A stretch of DNA of 64,000 nucleotides from Mucilaginibacter pedocola (lineage in GTDB: Bacteria; Bacteroidota; Bacteroidia; Sphingobacteriales; Sphingobacteriaceae), in contig NZ_MBTF01000034.1 of assembly GCF_002013915.1 (NCBI RefSeq), positions 62,001 through 126,000 of the forward strand. The letters run 5' to 3'. Below, piece after piece: positions 53,351-62,348 of this stretch (its first letter is position 1; each line of letters opens with the position of its first letter). The position numbers and the translations under genes are program-made. The notes beneath the pieces were generated by a model. The model was given only the letters and a program-made list of their open reading frames with translations, had not been told where the DNA came from and did not search any database.

Positions 53351-54037
53351 ATGAACAAGCGGCAAAGCAACCCGGCCATTTTATTCCGCGCAGCGGGGTT
53401 AATGCTGTTGTTTATTGCTTTAGCTTCGCAACCTGCATTTGCCCACCTCAAAAATGGCGAACTGGCCAAACTGCTTAAAACCAGTGCCGCCCTCACCTAT
53501 CTTGCCGAAGGTTTTTTGCATATTGTACCCTACGGGTACGACCATATTTTGTTTGTGATAAGCCTCTTCCTGCTCAGCCCAAAGCTGAAAGCAATTCTGT
53601 GGCAAGCAACGGCTTTTACCATTGCCCACTCCATTACACTGGGGCTGGCCATGTACCATGTAATTAATCCGCCGCTGCATATTGTGGAGCCGGTTATTGC
53701 GCTATCCATTTTATACGTAGCGTTAGAAAATATCTATTCGCCAAAACTGCGCACCTCTCGCATTGGCGTGGTATTCCTGTTCGGGCTGGTGCATGGCTTG
53801 GGCTTCGCGGGGGCGCTTAGCACATTGGGTTTACCGAAAGATAATTACTTTACCTGCCTGTTGATGTTTAACCTGGGGGTAGAACTTGGGCAGGTAACCG
53901 TTATTGTATTGGCCTATTATTTTGTGGCGCGCTGGTTCACCAATAGTGCATCATTTCGTAAATGGGTGGTTATCCCGGTATCGGGCTTAATTGCGGTTAT
54001 AGCCTTTTGCTGGGCTATACAGCGCATCTTTTTTTAG
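53351..54037 (+). CDS. HupE/UreJ-family membrane protein
   Basis: About 228 residues (start ATG 53351; a GTG two codons earlier is possible). A signal-like first helix, then about 6 more membrane helices. Family marks: GFLHIVPYGYDHILFVISLF (HxxxGxDHxLF), TAFTIAHSITLGLAM, VIALSILYVALENIYSP and FGLVHGLGFAGAL. HupE/UreJ proteins are linked to nickel or cobalt in other bacteria, but the Bacteroidota group is not characterised. Its 3' end overlaps the 3' end of the convergent HupE-like gene by 51 bases. Confidence 0.88.
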   Translation: MNKRQSNPAILFRAAGLMLLFIALASQPAFAHLKNGELAKLLKTSAALTYLAEGFLHIVPYGYDHILFVISLFLLSPKLKAILWQATAFTIAHSITLGLAMYHVINPPLHIVEPVIALSILYVALENIYSPKLRTSRIGVVFLFGLVHGLGFAGALSTLGLPKDNYFTCLLMFNLGVELGQVTVIVLAYYFVARWFTNSASFRKWVVIPVSGLIAVIAFCWAIQRIFF

Positions 54038-55360
54038 TTTGCTAAGCGAAGAAGCCACATTGTTACGTTCCACCTTAACAAACAAACTTAATATTGATAT
54101 TATCGCCAACCCAAATACCAGCCATTGCGCATACCCTGCCGCTGCCATCACTGTTGAGCCAATGGCATTTGGCGTATCGGTCACTCGTTCAATAATCCAG
54201 CCTACCGAGGCCACTGCTGCTATAATTGCACCTGCCACACGTATGCCTTTATAAAGATTTGCCCTGCTCAAAATAATAAGCCATGGTATAGTAATGGCAA
54301 TGATGAAGAGTTGCATCAGCTCGATGCCCAAATTAAAGCCCAATATACTTAGCCCGGTGCGCCAGGCATCAAGATTTAAATTAACCAGCGTTTCGGCAAA
54401 GGCCATGCCGTGTATCAAGCCGAAACCTGCCGCTATAAATACTTCTTTCCCACGGAAAATTGGTTTATAGGCGTGTATGGCCGAAATAAAAATACTAAGC
54501 GCTATCAGCACTTCTATCAGCCTACCCGGCACGTGTGCAATGCCTGCGGCACCAATTAACAGGGTAACAGAATGCCCAAGCGTAAACGCTGTAACTATTT
54601 TACATATCCGCACCAGGCTATACCCTACCCCGCCAAATTGTCCCCACTCTTTACGGTTAACCACCAAAGTAGCAGGCAGTAACAGGGTCAATAAAAACAG
54701 CAGGTGGTCGGTGCCTTCTTTTATATGTTGTATACCCAGGCCCAGCATATTCGTGAAGCCTGTCCACAGGCTGCCTTGCTGTATGTTTACTTGCAGGGGC
54801 AGTATTTTGTTACTCGGTACATCTAACCGTACCACCCCCACTTGGTATGGATGGTTTTGGCTAAGCCCGTTGTCCCAATCCTGCCTAACCGACACGAGCG
54901 CAAAGTGGTTAGACACCTGGTGGATGATCACATCGTAGTTGAAAAGAAAATTGCGCGTACTCGCACCCTCGGGCGGGGCCATTACCAAATGCGCAGTAAG
55001 CTCTTTATAAGGGCCGCTTTCGCTTTGCAAAATGGGTTCCACCTTCATATCCTGCAAAGTTACCGCCCATGGCTTGCCATCGGCAGTAACCGGTTGTATA
55101 TGTTTTAATATATAGCACTCTAACTGCACACCCAAGCGCTTCACTAAATCCTCCGAATCGAGGTTCACGTCATGCCCGAAGGCCAATTCTAATTCGCTCA
55201 GCGGCAATTGTAACTCTACGCTTACTACATCGCCCTTTACATCTAACAGCACTACCGAGTTTGGCATGGGGTGCGCATTGGCATTAATAATGCCTGCAAG
55301 GCAAAACAGCAATGTGCTGACAAATAAACGGCTGAACTTAATGGCGAAATTGGCTTTCAT
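53987..55360 (-). CDS. HupE/UreJ-family protein with large exported N-domain
   Basis: 457 residues from the ATG at 55360 (MKANFAIKFSRLFVSTLLFC signal). The longer frame up to 55501 would overlap the next gene and lacks signal features. The N-terminal ~230 residues form an exported beta-domain (HPMPNSVVLLDVKGDVVSVE, LPLSELELAFGHDVNL). The C-terminal ~200 residues are a HupE/UreJ membrane part: GIQHIKEGTDHLLFLLTLLL, AFTLGHSVTLL, VLIALSIFISAIHAYKP, FGLIHGMAFAETL. The GxDHxLF and HGxxFA motifs match the small HupE-like protein converging on it. Two such proteins face to face suggest one system. DUF3500 lies upstream on the same strand. Confidence 0.88.
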   Translation of the reverse strand: MKANFAIKFSRLFVSTLLFCLAGIINANAHPMPNSVVLLDVKGDVVSVELQLPLSELELAFGHDVNLDSEDLVKRLGVQLECYILKHIQPVTADGKPWAVTLQDMKVEPILQSESGPYKELTAHLVMAPPEGASTRNFLFNYDVIIHQVSNHFALVSVRQDWDNGLSQNHPYQVGVVRLDVPSNKILPLQVNIQQGSLWTGFTNMLGLGIQHIKEGTDHLLFLLTLLLPATLVVNRKEWGQFGGVGYSLVRICKIVTAFTLGHSVTLLIGAAGIAHVPGRLIEVLIALSIFISAIHAYKPIFRGKEVFIAAGFGLIHGMAFAETLVNLNLDAWRTGLSILGFNLGIELMQLFIIAITIPWLIILSRANLYKGIRVAGAIIAAVASVGWIIERVTDTPNAIGSTVMAAAGYAQWLVFGLAIISILSLFVKVERNNVASSLSKLKKDALYSPAKGYNRN

Positions 55361-55403
55361 GGCTTTGGTGTTTATGGGGGCTTGGTGATATTTAGGGTTT
55401 ATA

Positions 55404-56552
55404 TTAGAAGGTGAAATTGTTACCGTAATCGCGCTTATGGTCGCGGTATATGCTGTGGTAGTGTATTTGGGTAGAGTAAACCACACCACTTTGACAAACA
55501 AATTCTATCCATACGCTTGGACCGTCTATACGCACGTAATCGGCATTGGAGATAAGGAAAGTGCCCGCGTTGCCGCTGGTTCCGCCCGCGCTGCCCGAGT
55601 AGGCGATATAGGTATTATCCATCTCGCTGTTGTAAGTGGCCAATAGGCTTGTGGCTGTTTCATCATCAATATTGCTTACCCATTGTTTAATGGCCGCCAG
55701 TACCAGAGCCTTTTGTTCCGTAGAAAATGTACTTGCCGATACGCCGACTTTAGTAGTCGGGAATTTACCATCGGAACCCGGGCCCAATACCACATCGCTG
55801 AACGTACTGCTGAGCTTGGCGCTTGCCAATTGGCTACTTGTTAACGATGCCAGCACAGCTGCCATGGTTGATTGGTTAGCAGCTAAAGGTGCGTAGGTTA
55901 TAGAGCCTTCGATCCACGATTTTGGTTCAACACCTATGAAGAAGGGCGATGCGCCGGTTACCACACCTGCGCTTACCGTAACGTTCACGGCCAAATGGTG
56001 CCCGCCGAATTGCATTTGCCAGGTACCAGTGGTAGTGGGTGTACCCAAAAAGGAAATAAAGTAAGTACCTGATGAATAGCCGCTGCGGCTGGCACCAAGC
56101 ACATCGTCGGCCAATAATATCTTCATCGCCTGGTCGTACCCGGTGCCTGTTACCGTACCCATGGCTTGTTTCACCACGGCTTTGGCATTAGCCAGTTGCG
56201 TGGTGCTTAAAGTGCTTAGCTGTATACCCACACGGCAGTTTGAACCGCAGGGCAGGTTAGACCACTTCACAGCATCGGTTTTATTATAAGTGAGTACCGT
56301 CGATGCCTGCTGGGTAGTGCTTAGGTTGCTAATGAATGTGGTGGCAGCGCATACCAGTTTTTCTACCTGTGTACCTGTGCACGTGGTGGTAGCCGCTTCG
56401 GTACCTGTGGTAGAACCCGAAGTAGTGGTGGTGCCCGATGTTACTACTGTACCATCCGAGGTAGTAGTTGTGGTGCTGCTTGTCGAGCTATCCTTTTTAC
56501 AGGATATAACCGCCGGCAGCAGCAGGGCGATAAGGATGAGCGCTTTTTTCAT
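55404..56552 (-). CDS. DUF3500 lipoprotein
   Basis: 382 residues. A lipobox (MKKALILIALLLPAVISCKK, Cys18) is followed by a Ser/Thr-rich linker (about 20-55). The DUF3500 body has KWSNLPCGSNCRVGIQLSTL, QFGGHHLAVNVTVSAG, PFFIGVEPKSW and, near the end, VWIEFVCQSG...HYHSIYRD. His-rich motifs (GGHHL, HYHS) look metal-binding. DUF3500 proteins have no established activity. The HupE-like gene begins 44 bases downstream, probably in one operon. Confidence 0.9.
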   Translation of the reverse strand: MKKALILIALLLPAVISCKKDSSTSSTTTTTSDGTVVTSGTTTTSGSTTGTEAATTTCTGTQVEKLVCAATTFISNLSTTQQASTVLTYNKTDAVKWSNLPCGSNCRVGIQLSTLSTTQLANAKAVVKQAMGTVTGTGYDQAMKILLADDVLGASRSGYSSGTYFISFLGTPTTTGTWQMQFGGHHLAVNVTVSAGVVTGASPFFIGVEPKSWIEGSITYAPLAANQSTMAAVLASLTSSQLASAKLSSTFSDVVLGPGSDGKFPTTKVGVSASTFSTEQKALVLAAIKQWVSNIDDETATSLLATYNSEMDNTYIAYSGSAGGTSGNAGTFLISNADYVRIDGPSVWIEFVCQSGVVYSTQIHYHSIYRDHKRDYGNNFTF

Positions 56553-56599
56553 TTTGTGTGGGGTATTAAAATTCTGTGTGTTAAATATCTTTTAGCGAA

Positions 56600-56888
56600 T
56601 TGGGGTTATGGTGCTTGTGTCGGTTAAAGGAGGTGTTGTGTCGATAAATAAGGGCGGCGTTTTGGTTAGCATTATGGCTAACCCCTCCCTGCCTTTGCGC
56701 ACATTCCAGCCGCACCCCTCCCCGAGGAGGGAATTTTTAGCTGCGGCTTTTCCTTACAAACTGTGGATCCTCTCTTGAGAGGGGTTAGGGGTGTGTTTGG
56801 GCCGATGCAAAACGGCTAAACCCCTCCCTGCCTTTGCGCACATTCCGACCGCACCCCTCCCCGAGGAGGGAATTTTAGCTGCGTTTGT
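56600..56888. repeat. Intergenic dispersed repeats
   Basis: Two copies of a CCTCCCTGCCTTTGCGCACA..CCCCTCCCCGAGGAGGGAATTTTAGCTGCG element (near 56685-56750 and 56820-56885), with a CTCTCTTGAGAGGGGTTAGG palindromic part between. No gene. Confidence 0.8.
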
Positions 56889-56891
56889 GCA

Positions 56892-57584
56892 TCACTGCAA
56901 TTCAATCACCAGCAATATGGCATTATTGCTCAGCGCTTCTGCTTCCACGCTTTCGGCATCCCAAAGGGCAAGGCCGTCGCGTTCGTGTAAAAGGCGGTTT
57001 TGTAGTTCAAATGCACCGGCTATCACGAAGGAGAAAACCTTAGAATCATATTCCGCCGGCTTATAAATAGCTTCCTCACGTCCTGCAAACCTGCCTATTT
57101 GGAGTTTGAACGGCAACGCCGGACTGTTAATGAGCGATATCAGTTGGTTAGGCTGTCCATCCATATCGAAGCTGAAACGGGCAGCTTTACCGGCGAACAG
57201 TTCGTCGCACTGTATCTCTATGCGCAGGTAATTTATCCAATCGGCAGCGTAGGCGTTCGATAGCTTGAACTCCTCGCCTTCTATCAGCGCAACCATTAAC
57301 ACCTCGCCCGGTTCTACCTCCATCCAATGCTTATTATCGATATAAATTGCCGAGCCGGTTATGGGTACCAGCAGCAGATAGTTGCTATGTACGGCCGTTT
57401 GCTTGCTTACCGCACCTGCCGCTAATACCTCATCATTCAGGGTATACAGGTTGCCGAACGGCTCTTTGCCCTCGCGTTCGTAGTCTTCGTGGTTGAAAGT
57501 GCAGTAGCGCTGGCAGATATCATTTTCGCTGAAACCGCGCTGGTCATCCAAATAAATTTTAGCTGGCGATAGTGTAACTCTCAT
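56892..57584 (-). CDS. Pirin-C/quercetinase-C-like cupin protein
   Basis: 230 residues, soluble. Beta-rich: LLLVPITGSAIYIDNKHWMEV, VEPGEVLMVALIEGEEFKLS, then a second half with PFKLQIGRFAGREEAIYKP, SKVFSFVIAGAFELQNRLL and the end GLALWDAESVEAEALSNNAILLVIEL, the usual close of pirin/quercetin-dioxygenase C-terminal cupin domains. The N-terminal cupin that holds the metal in pirin is absent or degenerate, so enzymatic activity is doubtful. It overlaps the upstream 174-aa gene by 26 bases and is co-translated with it. Confidence 0.75.
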   Translation of the reverse strand: MRVTLSPAKIYLDDQRGFSENDICQRYCTFNHEDYEREGKEPFGNLYTLNDEVLAAGAVSKQTAVHSNYLLLVPITGSAIYIDNKHWMEVEPGEVLMVALIEGEEFKLSNAYAADWINYLRIEIQCDELFAGKAARFSFDMDGQPNQLISLINSPALPFKLQIGRFAGREEAIYKPAEYDSKVFSFVIAGAFELQNRLLHERDGLALWDAESVEAEALSNNAILLVIELQ

Positions 57585-58083
57585 GGCATTCGGTTAAAGT
57601 GTGAATACTTAAATAAGGCTGTAATTGCACCAGGTGTGTAAATACCTCTTCAGTTTCCTGTCCCGCGGCAGCCAGCAGCAGGTAGCTATCAATAGTGCTA
57701 TGCCATACCATCGGCTCCGAAAAGAAACTGATGGCTACCTGGTGTTTCGATCGGTCGTTGAGGTGTGAATTGATGATCTCGAACTGGTAGTGCTTAAACT
57801 TGAGGAAGCGGCGGCCAAGGTTGTTCAGCACATCGGGCACCACCTCGTTCAATTGTTGTATATAACCGGTAATGGCGGGGCCGACCATTTGGTTTAGCTT
57901 GCGGGCGGCGGGTACATAGTGCACCAATTCGCCAAAAGCAGGATATTGCTTTACTTCGGCAAAATTCTGCACCTGCATCCTGAACTCGGCGTAGCTATCA
58001 TCGAATACCAGTTTATCCCAGGGTTTTGCAGAGTTGATATCGATGATCTTTCGGTAGCAAAGTTTGATGGTTGGCTTATTCAT
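57559..58083 (-). CDS. Hypothetical protein, 174 aa, coupled to the cupin gene
   Basis: 174 residues, soluble, no signal. It contains YRKIIDINSAKPWDKLVFDD and a long helical C-terminal half with QLNEVVPDVLNNLGRRFLKF. Not recognised. It overlaps the downstream cupin gene by 26 bases, so the two probably form a functional pair. Confidence 0.7.
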   Translation of the reverse strand: MNKPTIKLCYRKIIDINSAKPWDKLVFDDSYAEFRMQVQNFAEVKQYPAFGELVHYVPAARKLNQMVGPAITGYIQQLNEVVPDVLNNLGRRFLKFKHYQFEIINSHLNDRSKHQVAISFFSEPMVWHSTIDSYLLLAAAGQETEEVFTHLVQLQPYLSIHTLTECHESYTIAS

Positions 58084-58158
58084 AATTTTTTGGTGGTTAT
58101 TTCCTCGCGCAAAGGCGCAAAGTTTTTTTGGTTGTTTGCTGATCTATACCCTATGTTT

Positions 58159-58896
58159 TTAAGCAGGTACAGCAAGGGTAATATTTAGATTGAACCCATC
58201 GGTGGTGCTGCCGCTTACGGTTGCCATTTCTAAAGTGTAACCATCGCTGAACACATTGTCACTGGCGTTATAAGTGTAGCCTGACATTCCCTTACTATAG
58301 CCATTTACAATGGCCAAAGCGGTGCCGGTGCCTTCGGGGAAGGCGATCTGGGTAACCTTTAAAGAGGTGCCCGATGAATTGTAAACATGCACATGGATAT
58401 GAGTGGCCCTGCCGGTATACCAACCCGGGAAAATAGTGGTAAAAGTTACCGCGCCACTGCTGCTGGTGGTTTGCCGGCCGCGCAAAAAATGTACCGATTG
58501 GTAATTTGTAGACTGCGAACCCGAGCCACCGTATTCGGAATAATTGCCCTCTGCATCGCAATGCCAAATATCTACCAGGGCATTGGCCAGCGCGTTGCAG
58601 CTGTTGTTGGCATTGGTGATCACAATATTAACCGTCATTTTATAACCGCTGCGGCCATCGGTAATATCGCTGCGCACATAAGATGCGGGCGACTTGGTTG
58701 GATACGGGCCCTCGGTTTCGGTAGGTGCTACGCTGCAGCTGCCCGAAGTGCCTGTTGTGGTGCCGGTACTGCCGGTGTTTGTAGTAGTTGTGCCCGATGT
58801 TGCGGTAACATCTGCATCCTTTTTGCAGGCCTGCACCAATACCGATGACGATACAGCGCCCACCATTAAGCTTTTTAAGAAATTCTTGCGTTCCAT
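58159..58896 (-). CDS. Lipoprotein with intradiol ring-cleavage dioxygenase fold
   Basis: 245 residues. MERKNFLKSLMVGAVSSSVLVQAC is a Tat-like lipobox leader, with Cys in VQACKK; a Ser/Thr-Gly linker follows. The dioxygenase core has TETEGPYPTKSPASYVRSDI, DIWHCDAEGNYSEYG and the Fe(III)-ligand segment FPGWYTGRATHIHVHVYN (Tyr, His, His), with an earlier Tyr in GNYSEYG. Intradiol dioxygenases open catechol-type rings with non-haem Fe(III). Exported lipoprotein forms occur across Bacteroidota, with unknown substrates. Confidence 0.92.
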   Translation of the reverse strand: MERKNFLKSLMVGAVSSSVLVQACKKDADVTATSGTTTTNTGSTGTTTGTSGSCSVAPTETEGPYPTKSPASYVRSDITDGRSGYKMTVNIVITNANNSCNALANALVDIWHCDAEGNYSEYGGSGSQSTNYQSVHFLRGRQTTSSSGAVTFTTIFPGWYTGRATHIHVHVYNSSGTSLKVTQIAFPEGTGTALAIVNGYSKGMSGYTYNASDNVFSDGYTLEMATVSGSTTDGFNLNITLAVPA

Positions 58897-59018
58897 ATTA
58901 ACTCCTCCAAATCAATTTGTTCTATAATTTATTGATTCGAAAGTAAGGCGGTAGCGCAAGAACCGCTTCGGTGTGTCGATTAACAGAGACGTTGTACCGA
59001 CGAATTGTAGCTAAAACG

Positions 59019-59792
59019 TTACCAAACGTCCATCTCTCTTATCTGGCTTTTGTAGGCCGGCGGTAGTATGGCTTCTTTAAGCAAACCATGCAAACCAACT
59101 AAACGCGTAAGCTTATAAAACGAAATAACGGGGCTCAGGTACGATAGCCTGTCGATAGGCAACAGGCGTTTTGCTTCATCGGGAACGATGAGCAGTTGCA
59201 CCTGTTTTAATAACTGGTAACGCACTGTACCCAAATGCTTTTTGTATTGCTTGAACAGATCGAGCGTGTAGTGGCTTTGTACCAGGTGTTCGCGCAAATG
59301 ATCCACCCGAGAGATGAGCCATTCCTTATAATTATACGGCATATCCTTTAACCCCATGCGCAGGCCCATGCGGTAAAACACATCGAACACATCCTCTTTC
59401 TCCTCATCGCTAAGCGGGCGTTCCAGCAGTTCGAAGGAGCGGATAGAATAATCTATCAGCATGTAGATCACATCGCGGTAGGCCCAATCGGGTATCTGGG
59501 CACCACGTGCTTTCTCTACACCGTGATGGATGGCGTTTATTTTGTCGATAGCCGCCAATGCGCCATCATACTCCGAAAAGATGATCATTCGGCCGTAGGC
59601 AACTGTTGAGAACAGGCGTCCCAATGGGTCGGCGGGGAGGTTGCCGGTGAAGTAGAGCCAATCTACCGCTTTGTTCAGCGCAAATTCCGCAGCCGAGCCG
59701 GCAAATACGAACAGGATATTATCCGCCTTGCTCCATATCTCGCGCACTATAGAGCCTTGCTCTACAAAATATTTCTTAGGGGTATTATCCAT
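59019..59792 (-). CDS. DUF2236 (MpaB-like oxygenase family) protein
   Basis: 257 residues. The start KKYFVEQGSIVREIWSKADN, then LFVFAGSAAEFALNKAVDWL and GRLFSTVAYGRMIIF (the F..R/G..L.ST..Y pattern) match DUF2236, whose latex-clearing and mycophenolate-degrading members bind haem b. Histidine ligands are hard to place by eye here: HGVEKA and HLREHL are candidates. It overlaps the DUF2809 gene by 8 bases, giving an operon of three genes (59019-60773). Confidence 0.8.
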   Translation of the reverse strand: MDNTPKKYFVEQGSIVREIWSKADNILFVFAGSAAEFALNKAVDWLYFTGNLPADPLGRLFSTVAYGRMIIFSEYDGALAAIDKINAIHHGVEKARGAQIPDWAYRDVIYMLIDYSIRSFELLERPLSDEEKEDVFDVFYRMGLRMGLKDMPYNYKEWLISRVDHLREHLVQSHYTLDLFKQYKKHLGTVRYQLLKQVQLLIVPDEAKRLLPIDRLSYLSPVISFYKLTRLVGLHGLLKEAILPPAYKSQIREMDVW

Positions 59793-60189
59793 TTGTTATT
59801 TGCGTTCTTGTTCGTTTGCGGGCGGCAAGCCCCTCTTCAACCATTACAACCATTGCCATGCCAAGCGTATAGGCCAATATATCTTCCCAACGGAAAGTAG
59901 TGCCCAGCAGATTGCGGGCAAGTACGGAGTTTCGCCAACCCAATTTATCAATGAGGTGGAAATATAGCCCAACCTCCACAACGTACGAAAATATAAGCAC
60001 GCCCAGGGCAGTTATGCGTACATCCGTTTTAAAAAATGCTTTTATAGCACTGTAGACCAATATCACCACCAAAAAGTCGCCGCCGTAGGGGCGTATAAAA
60101 CTATCGTGCATAAAACCGGCTATCAGCACCTCGGCATTGAACAGCAGCGCCGCCAGCAGGAAATAGTATTTATTGAATTGATACTTCAT
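59785..60189 (-). CDS. DUF2809 membrane protein
   Basis: 134 residues, four TM helices. The pattern FIRPYGGDFLVVILVYSAIKA, then SYVVEVGLYFHLIDKLGW and LLGTTFRWEDILAYTLG is the DUF2809 signature (YxGDxLxxxLVY, FxWxDxxAYxxG). Unknown role. Between DUF2236 and the 194-aa membrane protein, overlapping both. Confidence 0.88.
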   Translation of the reverse strand: MKYQFNKYYFLLAALLFNAEVLIAGFMHDSFIRPYGGDFLVVILVYSAIKAFFKTDVRITALGVLIFSYVVEVGLYFHLIDKLGWRNSVLARNLLGTTFRWEDILAYTLGMAMVVMVEEGLAARKRTRTQITNG

Positions 60190-60773
60190 TACAATGCCCC
60201 CTTATTAGCTGCCTCCAGTTTTTTGGTATTGATGTAGGCGATATACAAAGGGATGATGCCAAAGATACCGAAAGAACAATCTACCAAAGTCCAGAATAAA
60301 GGGATATGCCTGATGGGGCCCATAATAAACGCCAGCGGCAGGATAAGTACACAGGCTATCATGCCAAACTCTATCACCCAAATGTTTTTAACCGGGTTGC
60401 GCAGCGGGCCAATAAATAGTACGGCCAGCATTACGTGTGCAAAGGCCAGCCAATCGGTACCGTAACTTAAAAACGGGAAGGCCTTGTTACAATACCTTAT
60501 AGCCTGGTAAACGGTATCTATCCATTGGTGCATAAACTCGGGCGCTGCGCCGCTAAGGTTGGCCAGCAGGTTTAACTCGGTTTCGAGCGGGAATGCCGTT
60601 ACGCCACTCAGAAACAGCCCGGTTATCATTATCTTGATGCAAAGCCTTACACGTTTCATGGTGAGCGTGTAATTTAAGGTGCGGGCGAGTTTGACAGGCT
60701 CGCGGGTGTTCTCTATGCGTTGCTTTAGTAGGCTGTCGGTGTTGGGTGGCAAGGTGTTGGTTAATGTTTTCAT
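60189..60773 (-). CDS. Membrane protein, 194 aa
   Basis: 194 residues. A cytosolic N-terminus (about 1-40) is followed by roughly four TM helices (about 48-66, 98-118, 130-150, 155-178). It contains PFLSYGTDWLAFAHVMLAVL and a GPIRHIPLFWTLVDCSFGIF motif. Not recognised. It shares one base with the DUF2809 start, so the three genes are co-transcribed. Confidence 0.75.
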   Translation of the reverse strand: MKTLTNTLPPNTDSLLKQRIENTREPVKLARTLNYTLTMKRVRLCIKIMITGLFLSGVTAFPLETELNLLANLSGAAPEFMHQWIDTVYQAIRYCNKAFPFLSYGTDWLAFAHVMLAVLFIGPLRNPVKNIWVIEFGMIACVLILPLAFIMGPIRHIPLFWTLVDCSFGIFGIIPLYIAYINTKKLEAANKGAL

Positions 60774-60808
60774 CTTATTGGTTTTTAATGCTTTTGATTT
60801 ATTGGTGG

Positions 60809-62317
60809 TTATTTAACCGCGGAGTTCGCAGAGGTTACGCGGAGGTTCGCAGAGAGACTTGCAAATTTCTTGGGAAGTTTTGAGTGATAGGGCGGCCTCA
60901 GCATTTTTGTCAAATCACCGTCGTACAGGCTCTGTGCCCCTCTGTGTTCTTCTCTCTGTGCCCCCTGTGGTAAAAAATTAAACGGCATGTTATGGTTATC
61001 GAAAAGGTTTTGCGCGGACAATGCGGCTATGTTTTGTTTTAGTTTTTGGGGCGATGCAGCGCTCACATTAACCAGGTAAAATTGGTTATCACCTTTGGCG
61101 GCTGCCCAACGCCAGGCGAATTGGTTAACCGTTTTCAGGTGGCCATTATCGAACCACCAGGCGCTGTAGATACGGTCGGTATTTTTTACAAGGGTGGCGG
61201 TGTATACATCCAGTCCGTTAATACTTTCGCGGCGGATATTTTGGAAGGTATAGCCACTGCCTACCCAGCATATCATGGGGTCATGCTCGGGTGCGTAAAA
61301 GGCGGCTGGTTTCAGGTAAATGAGTGCATCGCTATCCTCAAACTTCAGTATGCCGCCCTCCAGAGGAGTTTTATGATATCCCTGTATTTGAATATGGTTA
61401 GCCGTATTTACCAGCCTATCGGCCTTTACTAACCGTGTAGCCATAAATACCATAGCGGTCAGCAAACCCACATGGAGGTATAGGTAACGTATACTACGAT
61501 GTTCTGCCGTTTTCCTTTCCTCCATGGTTATCTTGCCAAAACGGGCAACAGGCGGTTTAATGCCGAACAATAAGGGCATCAGCACATAAACGCATAGGCA
61601 GGCTATCCCCACGGCATCGTGCATAAAAGTGCCGGGCATTAGCTTGAACAACACCAGCAGCAGTATCCTGAAGAAATTGCAAACCACATTCAACAGCAAC
61701 GTGGCACTTAGCAGCAGCGTGAGCCATTTAAAATTCAATGTTTTGCCGCTTTGTTTTTGATAATAGGTTAGCACGAACAAGCCTATCAGTACCGACATTA
61801 CCAGCATATTCAGTCCCGCACAGGCAGGGTCTACCGAGAACTCGTACTTATCCATCTGTATCTGATTACCTGCTGCCGCTGCCTGTATGCCTGCCGTACT
61901 GAGCGTAGCCGCTACCTTATCGCTCAGCCAAAGCCTCACCGGGAATTCCGCCAGCCGCGTAAAATGCCTGAACACCGGCGATACCAGCATCAGCAAAAAC
62001 AACACACTATGGTTTATGCGCCCAAGGCAATTCTCTATCAGCAGCAAAAACACGAGTACCAGCGCAATAAAAAACAACGTATTAACGGGAGCAAGCAAAG
62101 CCAACCCGGTTGCTAACAAAGCGGGCAACAAATAGCGCAAGCTATACCGCCCGCTATCTATTTTTGCCATGTAAGGTATCAGCAACAAGCCCATTACCAA
62201 ATTGGCATCCCATTGAAAGTAGCCGGGAATGCACCACAGCGCCAATGCAGCATATACGGCTACGAACCCGTGGATGGGTTGAAGTTTTAATGGTTTATTT
62301 AGTTGGATGGATAGCAT
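60809..62317 (-). CDS. xrtN: Exosortase N (XrtN)
   Basis: 502 residues. A multi-TM exosortase core (about 1-270) carries the catalytic triad Cys166 in SVDPACAGLNMLVMSVLIG, Arg217 in NFFRILLLVLF and His233 in FMHDAVGI. A C-terminal periplasmic domain (about 290-450) follows, with DPMICWVGSGYTF and AWWFDNGHLKTVNQF. Exosortases cut and attach proteins with PEP-CTERM-like tails, and XrtN pairs with VIT-domain proteins in Bacteroidota; the VIT protein is the next gene upstream on the strand. The last ~50 residues read as translated dispersed repeat (GAQREEHRGAQSLYDG, then SLSANLRVTSANSAVK), so the true end may be shorter. Confidence 0.92.
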   Translation of the reverse strand: MLSIQLNKPLKLQPIHGFVAVYAALALWCIPGYFQWDANLVMGLLLIPYMAKIDSGRYSLRYLLPALLATGLALLAPVNTLFFIALVLVFLLLIENCLGRINHSVLFLLMLVSPVFRHFTRLAEFPVRLWLSDKVAATLSTAGIQAAAAGNQIQMDKYEFSVDPACAGLNMLVMSVLIGLFVLTYYQKQSGKTLNFKWLTLLLSATLLLNVVCNFFRILLLVLFKLMPGTFMHDAVGIACLCVYVLMPLLFGIKPPVARFGKITMEERKTAEHRSIRYLYLHVGLLTAMVFMATRLVKADRLVNTANHIQIQGYHKTPLEGGILKFEDSDALIYLKPAAFYAPEHDPMICWVGSGYTFQNIRRESINGLDVYTATLVKNTDRIYSAWWFDNGHLKTVNQFAWRWAAAKGDNQFYLVNVSAASPQKLKQNIAALSAQNLFDNHNMPFNFLPQGAQREEHRGAQSLYDGDLTKMLRPPYHSKLPKKFASLSANLRVTSANSAVK

Positions 62318-62348
62318 TAAGTTTCTTTTTTATTTTTCATTCGCGAAC

